DNA of 64,000 bases from Terriglobus aquaticus (GCF_025685415.1 NZ_JAGSYB010000001.1:2542001-2606000), one strand, 5' to 3'; counted from the stretch's first letter, positions 19,220 through 29,195 are shown. The notes: generated by a model from the letters alone, not told the origin. Made by a program: numbers and translations.

Positions 19220-19662
19220 TGGCCGGGGAACGCCGAAAAGCGCGAGAGATCGCGATGCAGATGCTGTACCAGGCGGACATGGGCAAGCAGCAGCCGCTGG
19301 AAGTGCGCCGAGTGTTCTGGAAGAGCCGCGAAGACGAGAACGGAAAGCAGACCGTGGAGCCGGACACGCGCGAGTTCGCGGAAGACCTGTTCCGCGTGGC
19401 CACCGAGCGTTCCGATGAGGTGGATGAGCTGATCGAGAAGCACGCGCAGAACTGGCGCCTCGCCCGCATGGCAGCGGTGGACCGCAACGTATTGCGCATG
19501 GCGGTGGCGGAGATGCTCGGCTTTCGAGCGACGCCACACCCGATCGTGATCAACGAAGCGCTCGAGATCGCGCGCCGCTACGCCGCACCCGAGAGCATTA
19601 CGTTCCTGAACGGCGTGCTGGACGCGGTGGGCCGGGACGTGCTGAAGATGCGTCTGGGATAG
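19219..19662 (+). CDS. nusB: Transcription antitermination factor NusB
   Basis: RNA-binding factor that with NusE(S10), NusA and NusG forms rRNA antitermination complexes. The 147-residue protein has the standard N-terminus RRKAREIAMQMLYQADMGK and the C-terminal signature MAAVDRNVLRMAVAEMLG ... HPIVINEALEIARRYAAPESITFLNGVLD. Residues 30-50 (RVFWKSREDENGKQTVEP) form a slightly longer charged loop than in E. coli. Its ATG overlaps the ribH TAA, so translational coupling is likely; the ribH-nusB pairing is common in bacteria. A strong terminator follows. Confidence 0.95.
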   Translation: MAGERRKAREIAMQMLYQADMGKQQPLEVRRVFWKSREDENGKQTVEPDTREFAEDLFRVATERSDEVDELIEKHAQNWRLARMAAVDRNVLRMAVAEMLGFRATPHPIVINEALEIARRYAAPESITFLNGVLDAVGRDVLKMRLG

Positions 19663-19691
19663 CTTCCTTCTTTTTCAAGAAGAGCAATGCA

Positions 19692-19716
19692 AAAGGCCCG
19701 CCGAAGCGGGCCTTTG
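19692..19716. terminator. Intrinsic terminator after nusB (bidirectional)
   Basis: AAAGGCCCGC at 19692-19701 pairs with GCGGGCCTTT at 19706-19715 around a CGAA tetraloop. It lies between nusB and the convergent lipoprotein gene, and the A- and T-runs on the two sides let it serve both strands. Confidence 0.85.
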
Positions 19717-19733
19717 CTGTTGCTGCCGACTTC

Positions 19734-22157
19734 CTACTGCCCGTTGAGCGACGTACGCGGGCGGGAGACGATCAGGTTGGGTGTTGCGGTCAGGTTGGGG
19801 TTGGCGGCCAGCGGCAGGTTGGGGGTGATCTGCCGGGTGTCCGTCAGCGACGAGACTGTGATGAAGTGAATCAGGTTGTCGCCGGACGTGCCCGCGAAGA
19901 AGAAACGGTTGTCGCTGGAGAACGCTCCCGCAACCGCCGCGGTAGCTCCCTTTGCAAGGGTGACGCTGCTGGTCGTGCCTGCACCGTTGAGTGCCGGGCG
20001 ATATGCCCCGAGGGTGGCTCCGGTGCTGGTTGCGCCGGTCGCCGCCGTGTTGGTCACAAAGGCGATGGACGAGTCCGAAGCCGGATAGACGCCGGTGACC
20101 GTGCCAGCCTGTACGCCGCTGAATGCCGCGGTGTTCACCGTGGTGGTAAAGGTGGGCTGGGTGCCGTTGGCGGGGCAGGCGCCCGTTGGCAGGCCGGCAC
20201 CGTTGCCGAGCACGACGTCGTTCATCACGGGGTTGCCGTTGGCGGTTGCCAAGCGAACGTCGAGCACGTGCTTGCCGTCGTTGGTCGCGGCCAGGCGGTC
20301 AGCTACGGCTGCGGAGACGGTGGTATTCGACGCCTCCGGGTAGAAGTCCGTGGTGGCGGTAGTGGTGTTCGGGCAATAGGAGCGGCCGTCGATAGCGGTC
20401 TGTGCTCCCACGAATGCACCAACAACCGGAACCGCGGTGATCACGTCATTCAGCGATCCCAGGCGGGACAGGTCGTAGCTGTGCCAGCTCGTGTTGGTGT
20501 TGTAGACCAAGAGGCGGCCGTCCGTCGTAACGACGTACGCCGTGGTTCCGTCCTGCGTCCATGCTGCGCGGCTGGCAACGCCGCCAAATGAAGTGGCGAT
20601 GCTGGAGTTGGCCGGCGTGTAAACGTAGATGAGCTGACGCACCGGATCGCTGACGATCAGTTCCGTGCCGGTGGGCGACACCGCGAGCGCAGTGCCTTGA
20701 ATCGCCAGGTTGGTGGCGGTCACGCTGTTGGTACCCGTGCTGTACGTCATCAGGCCGGTGTTGGAACCCAGGTAGATGGTCCCGCCGTCCTGCGTAAGCA
20801 CCATGCTGTTGGGCTGGTAAGGCAGCTTCGTGGGCGCCGGTACCGAGCCGGCCGTTAGATCGATGGGCAGGAGATAGAGCGAGTCGGTGCTGGCCGCCCA
20901 GATGAGGGAGCTGGTCACACCAGGGGTGCTGACCACGATCTGGTTGGAACTGACCGGCTTACCGTTGCCCGATTGCGCGCCATTCGGATAGCGCCCGATC
21001 TGGGCCAGCGGCGCCGGATTGCAGGTGGGCGGCAGACACAGGGCGGTGATGTTGGATCCGCCGGCGAACAGGGGCACGATGCCGCTGGACGACACCGGCG
21101 TGGAGATGGGCGAGGTCGAAATATAAGTCAGCGTCAGGCCCGTGATCTGGACGTTCTTGGTGTCGAGCACCGTCGCCGTGATCGGTTCGTTGTTGCTGAC
21201 GTTGACGTTGACCGTGCCGTTGACCGCGTTGGGAGTGTTGATCGTGATGGACTGCGGCGCACACACCGAGACGAACCCGGCGTTGGAGGTGATGCTGCCG
21301 GCGCCGCTTCCCAGGGAGGCGGTTACGACGGACGATCCGGGCGCGCTGGCAAGGAAGATGCCGCGGTTGTTCGCGTCAAACGTGCCGATCTGGGCGGTCT
21401 GCAAGGTGAAGACCGGCAGGCCGGCGTCGTAGGTCACGTTGTTCGGGTCCGGGATGGTTCCGGATTTTGGTCCCTTGTAGAAGCGAGTCACAAGCTGCGC
21501 ACTTCCGCCAAAGGAAAGGCAGTCGTTTGGGTTGTACGCGCTGGTCGTGGCCACGGCAGGCAGTCCAGCGGCGTACTGTGCACAGTTGCTGGCCGGGTCG
21601 TTGACACAATCCGTGGAGGCGGCGCCGATCTCGATGTTGGTGATGACGGGGTGAACGTACACCTGCACGGCGTTGCTGCCGGCGCCGCCCGCGGTAGCGG
21701 TCACCTTGCCCACGCCGGAAACGCCAGTCGGCATGCAGGTGCTGTAGTCGGGCACGCCGCCAGGGCTGTTGCGGTTCCAGGTGCCAGCGCAGATGTTGCC
21801 GGTGCTCGGATTGATGTCGATCAGGTGAGCGTTGGCCGAGGTGGAGTCGACGCTGTAGACGATCTTGCTCAACGAAACGGTCGCGCCGGTGCAATCGGTG
21901 GCGGTCGGCGTGGAGAGGTTGGTGTTCTGGCCGGTGTTCAGGCTGAGGCCCGTGGTGTAGGGCTGCAGAAGAACCGTTGTGGGCTGGCCGACCACCGTGC
22001 CGCCAGGGTTGTAGCCGGGGCACAGGTTACCGGCACTGCCGCCGGACGAACTGCCGCATCCGGCGACGCCGAAGCTGAGCGGCATGACCAACACGAGTGC
22101 ACATACAAGGAGCCAAACGCGACGCAAGAAACCCTCCCCGCAGCGGGACGCGGACAC
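19734..22157 (-). CDS. Large cell-surface lipoprotein with Ig-like and beta-propeller-like regions
   Basis: An 807-residue protein of unknown function. The N-terminus is a lipoprotein signal (WLLVCALVLVMPLSFGVAGCGSSSGG) with lipobox VAGC. Residues 60-350 are Thr/Ser/Asn-rich beta sequence resembling bacterial Ig-like repeats (VGKVTATAGGAGSNAVQVYV; SSVVTASLGSGAGSITSN). Residues 400-800 resemble repeating propeller blades (SMVLTQDGGTIYLGSNTGLMTYS; AWTQDGTTAYVVTTDGRLLVYN; AFSSDNRFFFAGTSGDNLIHFI). Such proteins are common in Acidobacteriota. The frame opens with GTG at 22157; the TTG at 22127 has a better GGGAGG upstream and is an equally possible start. Convergent with nusB. Confidence 0.75.
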   Translation of the reverse strand: MSASRCGEGFLRRVWLLVCALVLVMPLSFGVAGCGSSSGGSAGNLCPGYNPGGTVVGQPTTVLLQPYTTGLSLNTGQNTNLSTPTATDCTGATVSLSKIVYSVDSTSANAHLIDINPSTGNICAGTWNRNSPGGVPDYSTCMPTGVSGVGKVTATAGGAGSNAVQVYVHPVITNIEIGAASTDCVNDPASNCAQYAAGLPAVATTSAYNPNDCLSFGGSAQLVTRFYKGPKSGTIPDPNNVTYDAGLPVFTLQTAQIGTFDANNRGIFLASAPGSSVVTASLGSGAGSITSNAGFVSVCAPQSITINTPNAVNGTVNVNVSNNEPITATVLDTKNVQITGLTLTYISTSPISTPVSSSGIVPLFAGGSNITALCLPPTCNPAPLAQIGRYPNGAQSGNGKPVSSNQIVVSTPGVTSSLIWAASTDSLYLLPIDLTAGSVPAPTKLPYQPNSMVLTQDGGTIYLGSNTGLMTYSTGTNSVTATNLAIQGTALAVSPTGTELIVSDPVRQLIYVYTPANSSIATSFGGVASRAAWTQDGTTAYVVTTDGRLLVYNTNTSWHSYDLSRLGSLNDVITAVPVVGAFVGAQTAIDGRSYCPNTTTATTDFYPEASNTTVSAAVADRLAATNDGKHVLDVRLATANGNPVMNDVVLGNGAGLPTGACPANGTQPTFTTTVNTAAFSGVQAGTVTGVYPASDSSIAFVTNTAATGATSTGATLGAYRPALNGAGTTSSVTLAKGATAAVAGAFSSDNRFFFAGTSGDNLIHFITVSSLTDTRQITPNLPLAANPNLTATPNLIVSRPRTSLNGQ

Positions 22158-22364
22158 ACCACTGCGGTCTCTATCTATGGTCTTGTGTGTGGGACGAGAC
22201 CGGGCCGGAAAAGTCTGTTCCGGCTGCCCGTCTAGTGTAGTGGCGCGGGAACAGAGTCACAAGTCGCCGCGGCGATCTCTTGCAGTGCCGGGCGTTGTGG
22301 CTTAGGATAGGAAGGTTAGCAAAGTTCTCCGTCGCGGCCAGACCAATGCCGGGCGAAGCAACTG

Positions 22365-22390
22365 GGTGGGCGAGAGCCCGCCTTTTCTTT
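22365..22390 (+). terminator. Intrinsic terminator inside the rimP leader, attenuator candidate
   Basis: GGTGGGC at 22365-22371 pairs with GCCCGCC at 22376-22382 (one G-U pair) around a GAGA loop and is followed by TTTTCTTT. The only plus-strand gene downstream is rimP, and the gene upstream is on the other strand. Transcription reaching it must therefore start in the 22160-22360 gap and be stopped, or read through, before the rimP-nusA-infB operon. Confidence 0.65.
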
Positions 22391-22431
22391 GCTCCAAAAG
22401 CAGGGGCGAACGCACACAGGGAGGCACGGAG

Positions 22432-23016
22432 TTGGCAGTTTCGATCGAAGCGGTTCGTTCGCTGGCAGAGCGAATTGCGAGCCGGCACGGCCTGGAAATT
22501 GTGGATGTGGAGTTCACCGGTGCCGGCAAACAGCGCGCGCTGCGCGTGTACGTGGAGAAAGACGCAGCCGGCCGCGAGGAACTGAAGCGCAAAGCCGCCG
22601 AGGATGCGTCGGGTCTGCCCAGCGGTGTCCCCGTGGAGGCGCTGAGCGGCGTGACCCACGAGGATTGCGCCACGTTTGCCCAGGACTTCGGCACGGTACT
22701 GGACGTGGAGGACCTGATTCCCGGAACCGCGGAATACACGCTGGAGGTGAGTTCGCCCGGCGTGGAGCGCAAGCTGTACCGGACGGCTGATTACGAGCGC
22801 TTCTCCGGCTTTCTGGCGGAGGTCCGCACCTTTCAGCCGGTACACGGGTCCAAGAAGCTGACCGGTCGCATGAGTTTTGCCAACGACACGGTCACGCTGG
22901 ACCTCTCTGCCGTGAAAGCCAAGGGCAAAAGGAAGAAAGGTGCCGAACCGGCACCCGAAATCGTAGAAATCCCGCTGCGCGACATTGAACGCGCGCAGCT
23001 CGTTGCGGAGTTCTAA
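22432..23016 (+). CDS. rimP: Ribosome maturation factor RimP
   Basis: Needed for maturation of the 30S subunit. I choose the TTG at 22432 because GGGAGG lies 7 bases upstream and the protein then starts at the family N-terminus (LAVSIEAVRSLAERIASRHGLEIVDVEF); an ATG at 22366 lies inside the terminator hairpin. The 194-residue protein has RimP_N with LRVYVEKD, the motif VTHEDCATFAQDFGTVLDVED, YTLEVSSPGVERKLYRTADYERF at the domain border, and a C-terminal SH3-like domain ending IPLRDIERAQLVAEF. A Lys-rich insert (KAKGKRKKGAEP) lies in the C-terminal domain. First gene of rimP-nusA-infB. Confidence 0.92.
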   Translation: MAVSIEAVRSLAERIASRHGLEIVDVEFTGAGKQRALRVYVEKDAAGREELKRKAAEDASGLPSGVPVEALSGVTHEDCATFAQDFGTVLDVEDLIPGTAEYTLEVSSPGVERKLYRTADYERFSGFLAEVRTFQPVHGSKKLTGRMSFANDTVTLDLSAVKAKGKRKKGAEPAPEIVEIPLRDIERAQLVAEF

Positions 23017-23055
23017 ACCGCACGCCGAAACAACCAAGCAGGAGTTACCCAGCAA

Positions 23056-24807
23056 ATGGCAAGTGCACTGTACCAGGCAATTGAGACTATGAGCCGCGAC
23101 AAGGGCATCGACCCGGAGATCGTCGTGGGCGCCGTGGAAGACGCGATCGCGCTGGCGACGCGCAAGTATTACAAGACCGCGACCAACATGCGCGGTGAGT
23201 TTGACAAGGAAACCGGCGAGATTCGCGCGTACGAGTACAAAACCGTCGTGGAGCCGACCGAAGAAGAGCCGCTGGACGAGGACAATCAGCTGACGCTGGA
23301 AGAGGCTCGCGAAATGGCCGGCGAAGTCGAGATCGGCTCAGAGCTGCGCTTCTACCGCGACACCTCCCCGCTGGGCCGCATCGCGGCGCAGATGGCCAAG
23401 CAGGTCATCTTCCAGAAGGTGCGCGAGGCCGAGCGCGACACCGTGTTCAACGAGTACGCGCATCGCGTGGGCGAAGTTCTGAACGCGACGGTGAAGCGCG
23501 TGGAACCGATGGACCTGATCTTTGACATCGGCAAGGCCGAGGCTCGCATGCCAAAGCGCGAGCAGAGCCGCCTGGAGCAGTTCAGCGTGGGCGAGCGCGT
23601 TCGGGTCGTCCTGCTGCGCGTGGACCGCGCCGCAAAGGGACCGCAGGTAATCGTTAGCCGCGCTGCGCCGGCGCTGGTGCAGACGCTGTTCCAGAGCGAA
23701 GTTCCAGAGATTTACGACGGCACCGTCGCCATCCGCGCGATTGCGCGTGAGGCGGGCGAGCGCACCAAGATCGCCGTGGTCTCGCGCGACAAGGACGTCG
23801 ATCCGGTCGGCGCCTGCGTCGGTATGAAGGGCATGCGCGTGCAGTCGATCATCCGCGAACTGCGCGGCGAAAAGATCGACATCATCGAGTATTCGGAAGA
23901 GATCACCACCTTTGCCGAGAAGGCGTTGCAGCCGGCCAAGGTGGCTCGTGTGTCGATCACCGATCTGAACGAGAAGCAGCTCGAGGTGATCGTTGACGAC
24001 ACCCAGCTTTCGCTCGCCATCGGCAAGAAGGGTCAGAACGTCCGCCTGGCGGCCAAGCTGCTGGGATGGAAGATCGACATCAAGTCTGAGGAAGAAAAGC
24101 GGCAGGAAGTGGAGCAGGCGATGCGCGCGCTGGAAGGCACGCCGCAGACGCCGATCGAACAGGTGACGGAACTGGGCGACCAGGTGCTGGAGAAGCTGAT
24201 CGCTGCCGGCATCACCACCGTGGAGCACCTGGCGGACATGACCGAGGAAGAGCTGGGCGAGGTTCCGGGCATCGGTGACAAGTCGGTGGAGCGGATCGCC
24301 GTTGCCGTGCGGCACTACTTCGGCCAGTACGAAGAGGGCGAAGCGCGGCCGGAAAAGCCCGTCAGCGAGCTTGCAGCGTCTTTGGAGAACAATACGGCAT
24401 CTGATTCTTCAGTCGCCCACACTGCTCCCACCGAAGAAGATGGCAAGCCGTACGATCCCGCGTCAGAAGGGGACGGTACGGAGGCAGGCGAAGTTCTGCG
24501 ATTGGCCGATGACGCAAACGAGCCGGGAGCGGAAGAAGGCGACCTGACGAAGGAGAGTTCCATGAGCAAGACACCCGAACAGGTGCTGGCCGAGCAGGCC
24601 ATCTACGCGGACGAGCCGGTGGAAGTCGGATCGATCGACGATGCCGTGCTGCGCGAAGACCGCCTGAGCCAACTGGATGCCTTCGGCAACGACGCCGACA
24701 TCCGCGAGGCGCAGATCGAGATGAATAACGACATGACGGACGACCTGGCCGTGCAGGCTGGCGAGACCGGAAGCGAAACGATCGACCGGGATGAGCCCCT
24801 TGGTTAG
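23056..24807 (+). CDS. nusA: Transcription termination/antitermination factor NusA with acidic C-terminal extension
   Basis: Binds RNA polymerase and nascent RNA, controlling pausing, termination and antitermination. The 583-residue protein has the N-terminal polymerase-binding domain (LYQAIETMSRDKGIDPEIVVGAVEDAIALATRKYY), an S1 domain at about 135-200, KH1/KH2 at about 230-370 (VDPVGACVGMKGMRVQSIIREL; LSLAIGKKGQNVRLAAKL), and a helix-hairpin-helix region at about 375-440 (LGEVPGIGDKSVERIAVAV). The last 140 residues are acidic and low in complexity, longer than in the simple NusA of Firmicutes. AAGGAG at 24550-24555 lies 6 bases before an in-frame ATG at 24562, which could give a separate 81-residue product. 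Confidence 0.95.
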   Translation: MASALYQAIETMSRDKGIDPEIVVGAVEDAIALATRKYYKTATNMRGEFDKETGEIRAYEYKTVVEPTEEEPLDEDNQLTLEEAREMAGEVEIGSELRFYRDTSPLGRIAAQMAKQVIFQKVREAERDTVFNEYAHRVGEVLNATVKRVEPMDLIFDIGKAEARMPKREQSRLEQFSVGERVRVVLLRVDRAAKGPQVIVSRAAPALVQTLFQSEVPEIYDGTVAIRAIAREAGERTKIAVVSRDKDVDPVGACVGMKGMRVQSIIRELRGEKIDIIEYSEEITTFAEKALQPAKVARVSITDLNEKQLEVIVDDTQLSLAIGKKGQNVRLAAKLLGWKIDIKSEEEKRQEVEQAMRALEGTPQTPIEQVTELGDQVLEKLIAAGITTVEHLADMTEEELGEVPGIGDKSVERIAVAVRHYFGQYEEGEARPEKPVSELAASLENNTASDSSVAHTAPTEEDGKPYDPASEGDGTEAGEVLRLADDANEPGAEEGDLTKESSMSKTPEQVLAEQAIYADEPVEVGSIDDAVLREDRLSQLDAFGNDADIREAQIEMNNDMTDDLAVQAGETGSETIDRDEPLG

Positions 24808-24836
24808 CCAAGGACGCCTCCTGAACGCAATTCACT

Positions 24837-24867
24837 GCGTGAAAGCCCGGAAAACGGGCTTTCACGC
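24837..24867 (+). terminator. 13-bp hairpin between nusA and infB
   Basis: GCGTGAAAGCCCG at 24837-24849 pairs perfectly with 24855-24867 around GAAAA. No T-run follows, so it could be a processing or stabilising element or a partial terminator that tunes infB expression relative to nusA. Confidence 0.6.
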
Positions 24868-24962
24868 CATAATGGAAGAGCAGAACAAACGCGCTCTGCA
24901 CAACAACTCCTTTCCCGAGGCTTGTATGAGCAGATAGCGCAACTGAGGAACACGAGGGCCGA

Positions 24963-27900
24963 TTGAGCAAAGTTAGAGTCAACGATCTGGCGCGCGAGCT
25001 TGAGGTCAAGAGCAAGGAAATTCTTGACGCGCTTGCAGCAGTCGGAGTCACAGAGAAAAAGACGCACAGTTCGTCCATCGAGGACGACGAAGCCGCAAAG
25101 GTCCGGTCATTGCTGACCGGTGGCCGCGGTGCCGCCCGCAGTGGCGGAGCCTCCACTGCCGACGCCCGGCCGCGGGTAGATCTGAAGAACGCGACCAAGC
25201 CCGGTGATATTGCCCGCGCCATCCTGGAGCGCAGGCAGGCCGAACAGGCAGCCGCAACAGCGGCCCGTACCGCCGCGCCGCCACGCCCGGTGGTCACGCC
25301 TCCGCCGGCAGCATCGGCGCCTGTTGCACCGGAACGCCCGGCGCCAGCGGCGGCCCAGCCTGCCGCGCCGGCTGCCCGTGCCGTGGTTACGCCGCCGCCC
25401 GCACCTCGTGTCATCACGCCTGCTTCGGTGGCTGCAGCACGTCCGGTCGTCACGCCCCCGGCACAGCCCGTAGTGGCTCGCCCCGCAGCTCCGGCCACAC
25501 CGGCGGCGGTTGCGGCGCCCGCAGCTCCCCGCCCGGTTCCGCCACCCGCATCGACTCCCCTGCCCCCGCGCAATCCTCGTGCGACGCCGGTCATGCCGAC
25601 CTTGCGCATTGCTCAGCCGCGCACACCGGATGCTCCCAGCGACCCCGCCCGGCGCATTGTTCCGCAGGCACGTCAGGCGCCTGCGGTGGTGGTCCGACCG
25701 GCAGTGCGTCCTGGCCAGCCCGCCGGCGATCGCCCGGCCATTGCCAGCAGCACACCGCCCCCGCAGGGTGTGGTCGTGGCGCGTCCGCCGGCAACCCCGG
25801 CTGGAACCGCCGCGCAGCCCCCAGCGGCAGCACAGTCTGCGGCTGCTCCCGCGGCGCCCGTAGCTCCAGCAGCACCACCCGTGGTGGAAGCCGCTGCACC
25901 GGCTGAACCCGCTCCTCCGGTCCGCCGCGTGATCATGCCGCAGACCGGTCCGCGGCCTACGTATTCCGCTCCACCGCCGACTCCCGGCCAGCCGCCACGC
26001 CGTCCCATCTTCCAGCGGCCGGGTGGCCCTGGTGCGCCGGGCGGACCTGGCGGACGTCCTGGTTTTGGACCCCGCCCCGGATTCGGCGCTGGACCTGGTG
26101 GTCCTGGCGGACCCGGTGGACCTGGCGCTCGCCGTCCCATGCACCCGACCCGCTCCTACCCGGGCGGACCGCCTGCTGGCGGACCCGGTGGACGTCCCGG
26201 CTTCGGTGCGCGTCCTGGCTTTGGCGGTCCTGGTGGACGCCCTGGCTTTGGTGCGCGTCCCGGTGGTCCTGGCGGTCTGGCTCCTGAGGGCGCGCCTGGT
26301 GCAGCCAAGCCCGGCATGCGTCCGGCGGCTCGCAAGGGCGCGGCCAACAAGAAGCGTTACGAAAAGAGCAAAGAAGGCCCAATGAAGGGCTTCGCGCCGC
26401 CGTCGCGTTTCGGCGGAGCGCAGGTCCCCATGGGCGAGGTGCCGATCACCCGCGTCATCACCGTGACCGAGGGCATTACCGTGAAGGACCTGGCCGAGAA
26501 GCTGGACCTGCGCGGCAAGGACCTGATCGCGATGCTGCTGATGCGCGGTGTGTTCGTGACCGTCAACCAGTCGCTCGACAATGAGCTGGTGAAGCAGGTT
26601 GCCGCCGCCTACGGCGCCGACGCGCAAATCCAGACCGTCGAAGAGACGATCGAAAACGAAGCGATCGAAGGTCTGCTGGAAGACACCAGCGGCATGGTCG
26701 AGATTGTGCGTCCGCCGGTTGTTACCGTCATGGGCCACGTCGACCACGGCAAGACCTCCCTGCTGGACGCGATCCGCTCGACGGATGTGGCTGGCGGCGA
26801 AGCCGGTGGCATCACGCAGCACATCGGTGCCTACAAGGTGCACGTCCAGAAGCCGGATTCACCTGCCTTTGGCCGCGAGATCGTCTTCCTGGATACCCCG
26901 GGTCACGAGGCGTTTACCCGTATGCGTGCGCGCGGCGCCAAGGTCACCGACATTGTCGTGATCGTGGTTGCGGCGGACGACGGCGTGATGCCGCAGACGA
27001 TCGAAGCCATCGACCACGCTCGCGCGGCCAAGGTGCCGATCATTGTGGCGGTGAACAAGATCGACAAGCCGGGCGCCAACCCCGACAAGATCATGCAGCA
27101 GATGGCCGAGCGTGGTCTGCAGCCTGACTCCTGGGGCGGCGACACACCGTTTGTGCAGGTTTCGGCGAAGCAGCGGACCAACCTGGACGGCCTGGAAGAG
27201 ATGATCTGCCTGGTCGCCGATACGAACCAGCAGAAGGCAATTCCGGAGCGTCCGGCAGTCGGTACCGTGATTGAAGCCAAGCTGGATCGCGGCCGCGGTG
27301 CGGTGGCATCCATCCTGGTGCAGAACGGAACCCTGAAGACGGGTGACAGCTACCTGGTGGGCAACACCTTTGGCAAGATCCGCGCCATGTTCGATGACCG
27401 TGGCCGCGCGATCGATGTCGCGGGTCCGTCCACACCGGTCGAGATCCTGGGTCTGGAATCGATCCCCGACGCAGGCGACACGTTCATCGTGATGGCCGAC
27501 CGCGACCGCGCTAAGGAAGTGGCTCGCTACCGCACGCTGAAGGAGCGTGAGGCACAGCTTGCTAAGTCCAGCCGCGCATCGCTGGAAGGCTTGGCCGAGC
27601 AGATCCGTACGGCTGGCGTGAAGGACCTCAACATCATCCTGAAGGGCGATGTGCAGGGTTCGGTGCAGGTGCTGGAGGACTCGCTGCAGCGCATGTCGAC
27701 TGACAAGGTACGCGTTCGCGTGCTGCACTCGGGCGTCGGCGCCATTACGGAATCCGACATCCTGCTGGCCGCAGCGTCGAACGCCGTGGTCATCGGCTTC
27801 AACGTCCGTCCGGAACGGAAGGCGCAGGAACTGGCCGACCAGGACAACGTGGAGATTCGTCTGCACTCGATTATTTACGAGCTGCAGGACGAGATCACCA

Positions 27901-28307
27901 AGGCCATGTTCGGGTTGCTGGAACCAGTTTTCCGCGAGAACTACCTGGGCCGCGCCGAAGTGCTGAACGTCTTCAAGATCACCAAGGTCGGCCAGATTGC
28001 CGGCTCGGTGGTTCGCGACGGCGTGATCCCGCGCAACGCACAGGTCCGCGTGACCCGCGACGGTCAGGAACTGTGGAAGGGCAAGCTGCAGAACCTGAAG
28101 CGCTTCAAGGACGACGTCCGCGAAGTGACCAGCGGCATGGAGTGCGGTATCGATCTGGGCTTCCGCGACATTCGCGTGGGCGACATGATCGAGGCGTACT
28201 CCACGGAGAAGGTGGCAGCCGAGCTGGGCGAGAACGTGGCGGACCGTAAGGCCGCTGCAGCCAAGCAGGCCGCCAGCGCCGAACAGCCGGAAACCGCCAA
28301 CGCGTAA
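24963..28307 (+). CDS. infB: Translation initiation factor IF-2, long form
   Basis: GTPase that brings initiator tRNA to the 30S subunit and promotes subunit joining. TTG start at 24963 with GAGGG upstream. The 1,114-residue protein has an IF2_N module at 1-52 ([26 protein letters not shown]), an unusually long Pro/Ala-rich linker at about 60-340, and a Gly/Pro/Arg repeat region at about 350-460. A second IF2_N module lies near 490-545, then the G domain: GHVDHGKTS near 590, DTPGHEAF near 643, NKID near 698 and SAK. Domains II-IV follow ([13 protein letters not shown]). E. coli IF2 has 890 residues, so the extra length is nearly all in the linker. Third gene of the operon. Confidence 0.96.
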   Translation: MSKVRVNDLARELEVKSKEILDALAAVGVTEKKTHSSSIEDDEAAKVRSLLTGGRGAARSGGASTADARPRVDLKNATKPGDIARAILERRQAEQAAATAARTAAPPRPVVTPPPAASAPVAPERPAPAAAQPAAPAARAVVTPPPAPRVITPASVAAARPVVTPPAQPVVARPAAPATPAAVAAPAAPRPVPPPASTPLPPRNPRATPVMPTLRIAQPRTPDAPSDPARRIVPQARQAPAVVVRPAVRPGQPAGDRPAIASSTPPPQGVVVARPPATPAGTAAQPPAAAQSAAAPAAPVAPAAPPVVEAAAPAEPAPPVRRVIMPQTGPRPTYSAPPPTPGQPPRRPIFQRPGGPGAPGGPGGRPGFGPRPGFGAGPGGPGGPGGPGARRPMHPTRSYPGGPPAGGPGGRPGFGARPGFGGPGGRPGFGARPGGPGGLAPEGAPGAAKPGMRPAARKGAANKKRYEKSKEGPMKGFAPPSRFGGAQVPMGEVPITRVITVTEGITVKDLAEKLDLRGKDLIAMLLMRGVFVTVNQSLDNELVKQVAAAYGADAQIQTVEETIENEAIEGLLEDTSGMVEIVRPPVVTVMGHVDHGKTSLLDAIRSTDVAGGEAGGITQHIGAYKVHVQKPDSPAFGREIVFLDTPGHEAFTRMRARGAKVTDIVVIVVAADDGVMPQTIEAIDHARAAKVPIIVAVNKIDKPGANPDKIMQQMAERGLQPDSWGGDTPFVQVSAKQRTNLDGLEEMICLVADTNQQKAIPERPAVGTVIEAKLDRGRGAVASILVQNGTLKTGDSYLVGNTFGKIRAMFDDRGRAIDVAGPSTPVEILGLESIPDAGDTFIVMADRDRAKEVARYRTLKEREAQLAKSSRASLEGLAEQIRTAGVKDLNIILKGDVQGSVQVLEDSLQRMSTDKVRVRVLHSGVGAITESDILLAAASNAVVIGFNVRPERKAQELADQDNVEIRLHSIIYELQDEITKAMFGLLEPVFRENYLGRAEVLNVFKITKVGQIAGSVVRDGVIPRNAQVRVTRDGQELWKGKLQNLKRFKDDVREVTSGMECGIDLGFRDIRVGDMIEAYSTEKVAAELGENVADRKAAAAKQAASAEQPETANA

Positions 28308-28328
28308 GCGCTAACATAGTGCATCAAC

Positions 28329-28364
28329 AGAAAGGGCCGGGAGAAATCCCGGCCCTTTCTTTCG
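28329..28364 (+). terminator. Intrinsic terminator after infB
   Basis: AGAAAGGGCCGGGA at 28329-28342 pairs perfectly with 28347-28360 around a GAAA loop and is followed by TTCG. It ends the rimP-nusA-infB operon and may also serve the opposite strand through its A/T flanks. Confidence 0.85.
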
Positions 28365-28463
28365 TTCAGTCCTGTGGTCCATTTCGACCCTGTCGACTGG
28401 TCCATTCAGAGCCTAGACTTAACGCACTGTCGCCCATCAAAGGGCAAGACAAAGCCCGCGTGC

Positions 28464-29129
28464 TTAGGCCTTCAGGAAACGGCGGCGCGCCATGCCTGCA
28501 AAGGCGACCACTGCGGTGCCGAGTTCCACGAAGGTCGAGGGTTCCGGGGTGGCTGCCACATAGGGCGTGACAGGGACATTGTCATACTCAGAGTCGCTGT
28601 AGTCGTTGACGGCGATGTCGTACTTGTACCCCGTGCCGCTCGTGCCACCCCCGGTCGTGTTCACAACCAACACGAGATCCTGCCCGTTGGGTACGATGAC
28701 TTCGAAGTCACGAGCTTCTCCTGGATCGTTCGAGAAGAACTGGATGTTGCCGCTCGCTCCTTCATCGCCCAACCAGTTCTGGCCCTTTGCCGCTGGGTTA
28801 TAGGAACCGGCATAGGCGCTCACAAAGAACAGGCCACTGTTCGACTCGTCGAAGACGCTAATGTCGATGTAGTTGTTCGGATTGAAGAGCGAATTGCTGA
28901 AGGTGTAGGTCTTGTAGTAGAAGGTCACTCCAGTATTGTTGGTGCCTGGGAACGAACCCTCGGCGCCCGCCCACGTCTGGGCTTGGCCACTGCGCACCAG
29001 GCGGCCCTGCTGGGTCGCATCGGAGGTAGAAACGGAATCCGTGAAAAAGGTAAGAGGATCCGCGAAGGCAGATGAAGCAGACATGCCGGCTACGAGCAGC
29101 GCGCCAGCAACCATAAAGCGAAGTTTCAT
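28464..29129 (-). CDS. PEP-CTERM sorting domain protein, exported
   Basis: A 221-residue exported protein. It has a Sec signal peptide (LRFMVAGALLVAGMSASSAFA) and a C-terminal PEP-CTERM sorting signal: TPEPSTFVELGTAVVAFAG then ARRRF, i.e. the PEP motif, a hydrophobic segment and a basic end. PEP-CTERM tails are processed by exosortase/EpsH enzymes, and such proteins are linked to exopolysaccharide in biofilm formers. The middle is beta-rich, Asn/Ser/Tyr-rich, with no enzyme motif. AGGAG lies 8 bases before the ATG. The peptidase gene ends 67 bp upstream on the same strand, so they may share a transcript. No exosortase gene is in the window. Confidence 0.85.
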   Translation of the reverse strand: MKLRFMVAGALLVAGMSASSAFADPLTFFTDSVSTSDATQQGRLVRSGQAQTWAGAEGSFPGTNNTGVTFYYKTYTFSNSLFNPNNYIDISVFDESNSGLFFVSAYAGSYNPAAKGQNWLGDEGASGNIQFFSNDPGEARDFEVIVPNGQDLVLVVNTTGGGTSGTGYKYDIAVNDYSDSEYDNVPVTPYVAATPEPSTFVELGTAVVAFAGMARRRFLKA

Positions 29130-29195
29130 AACAATCTCCTGAGAAGACGAGGTCGGGCAATGGGCGGTGGCCCTTAGCGGACCACCGCAGTTTGC

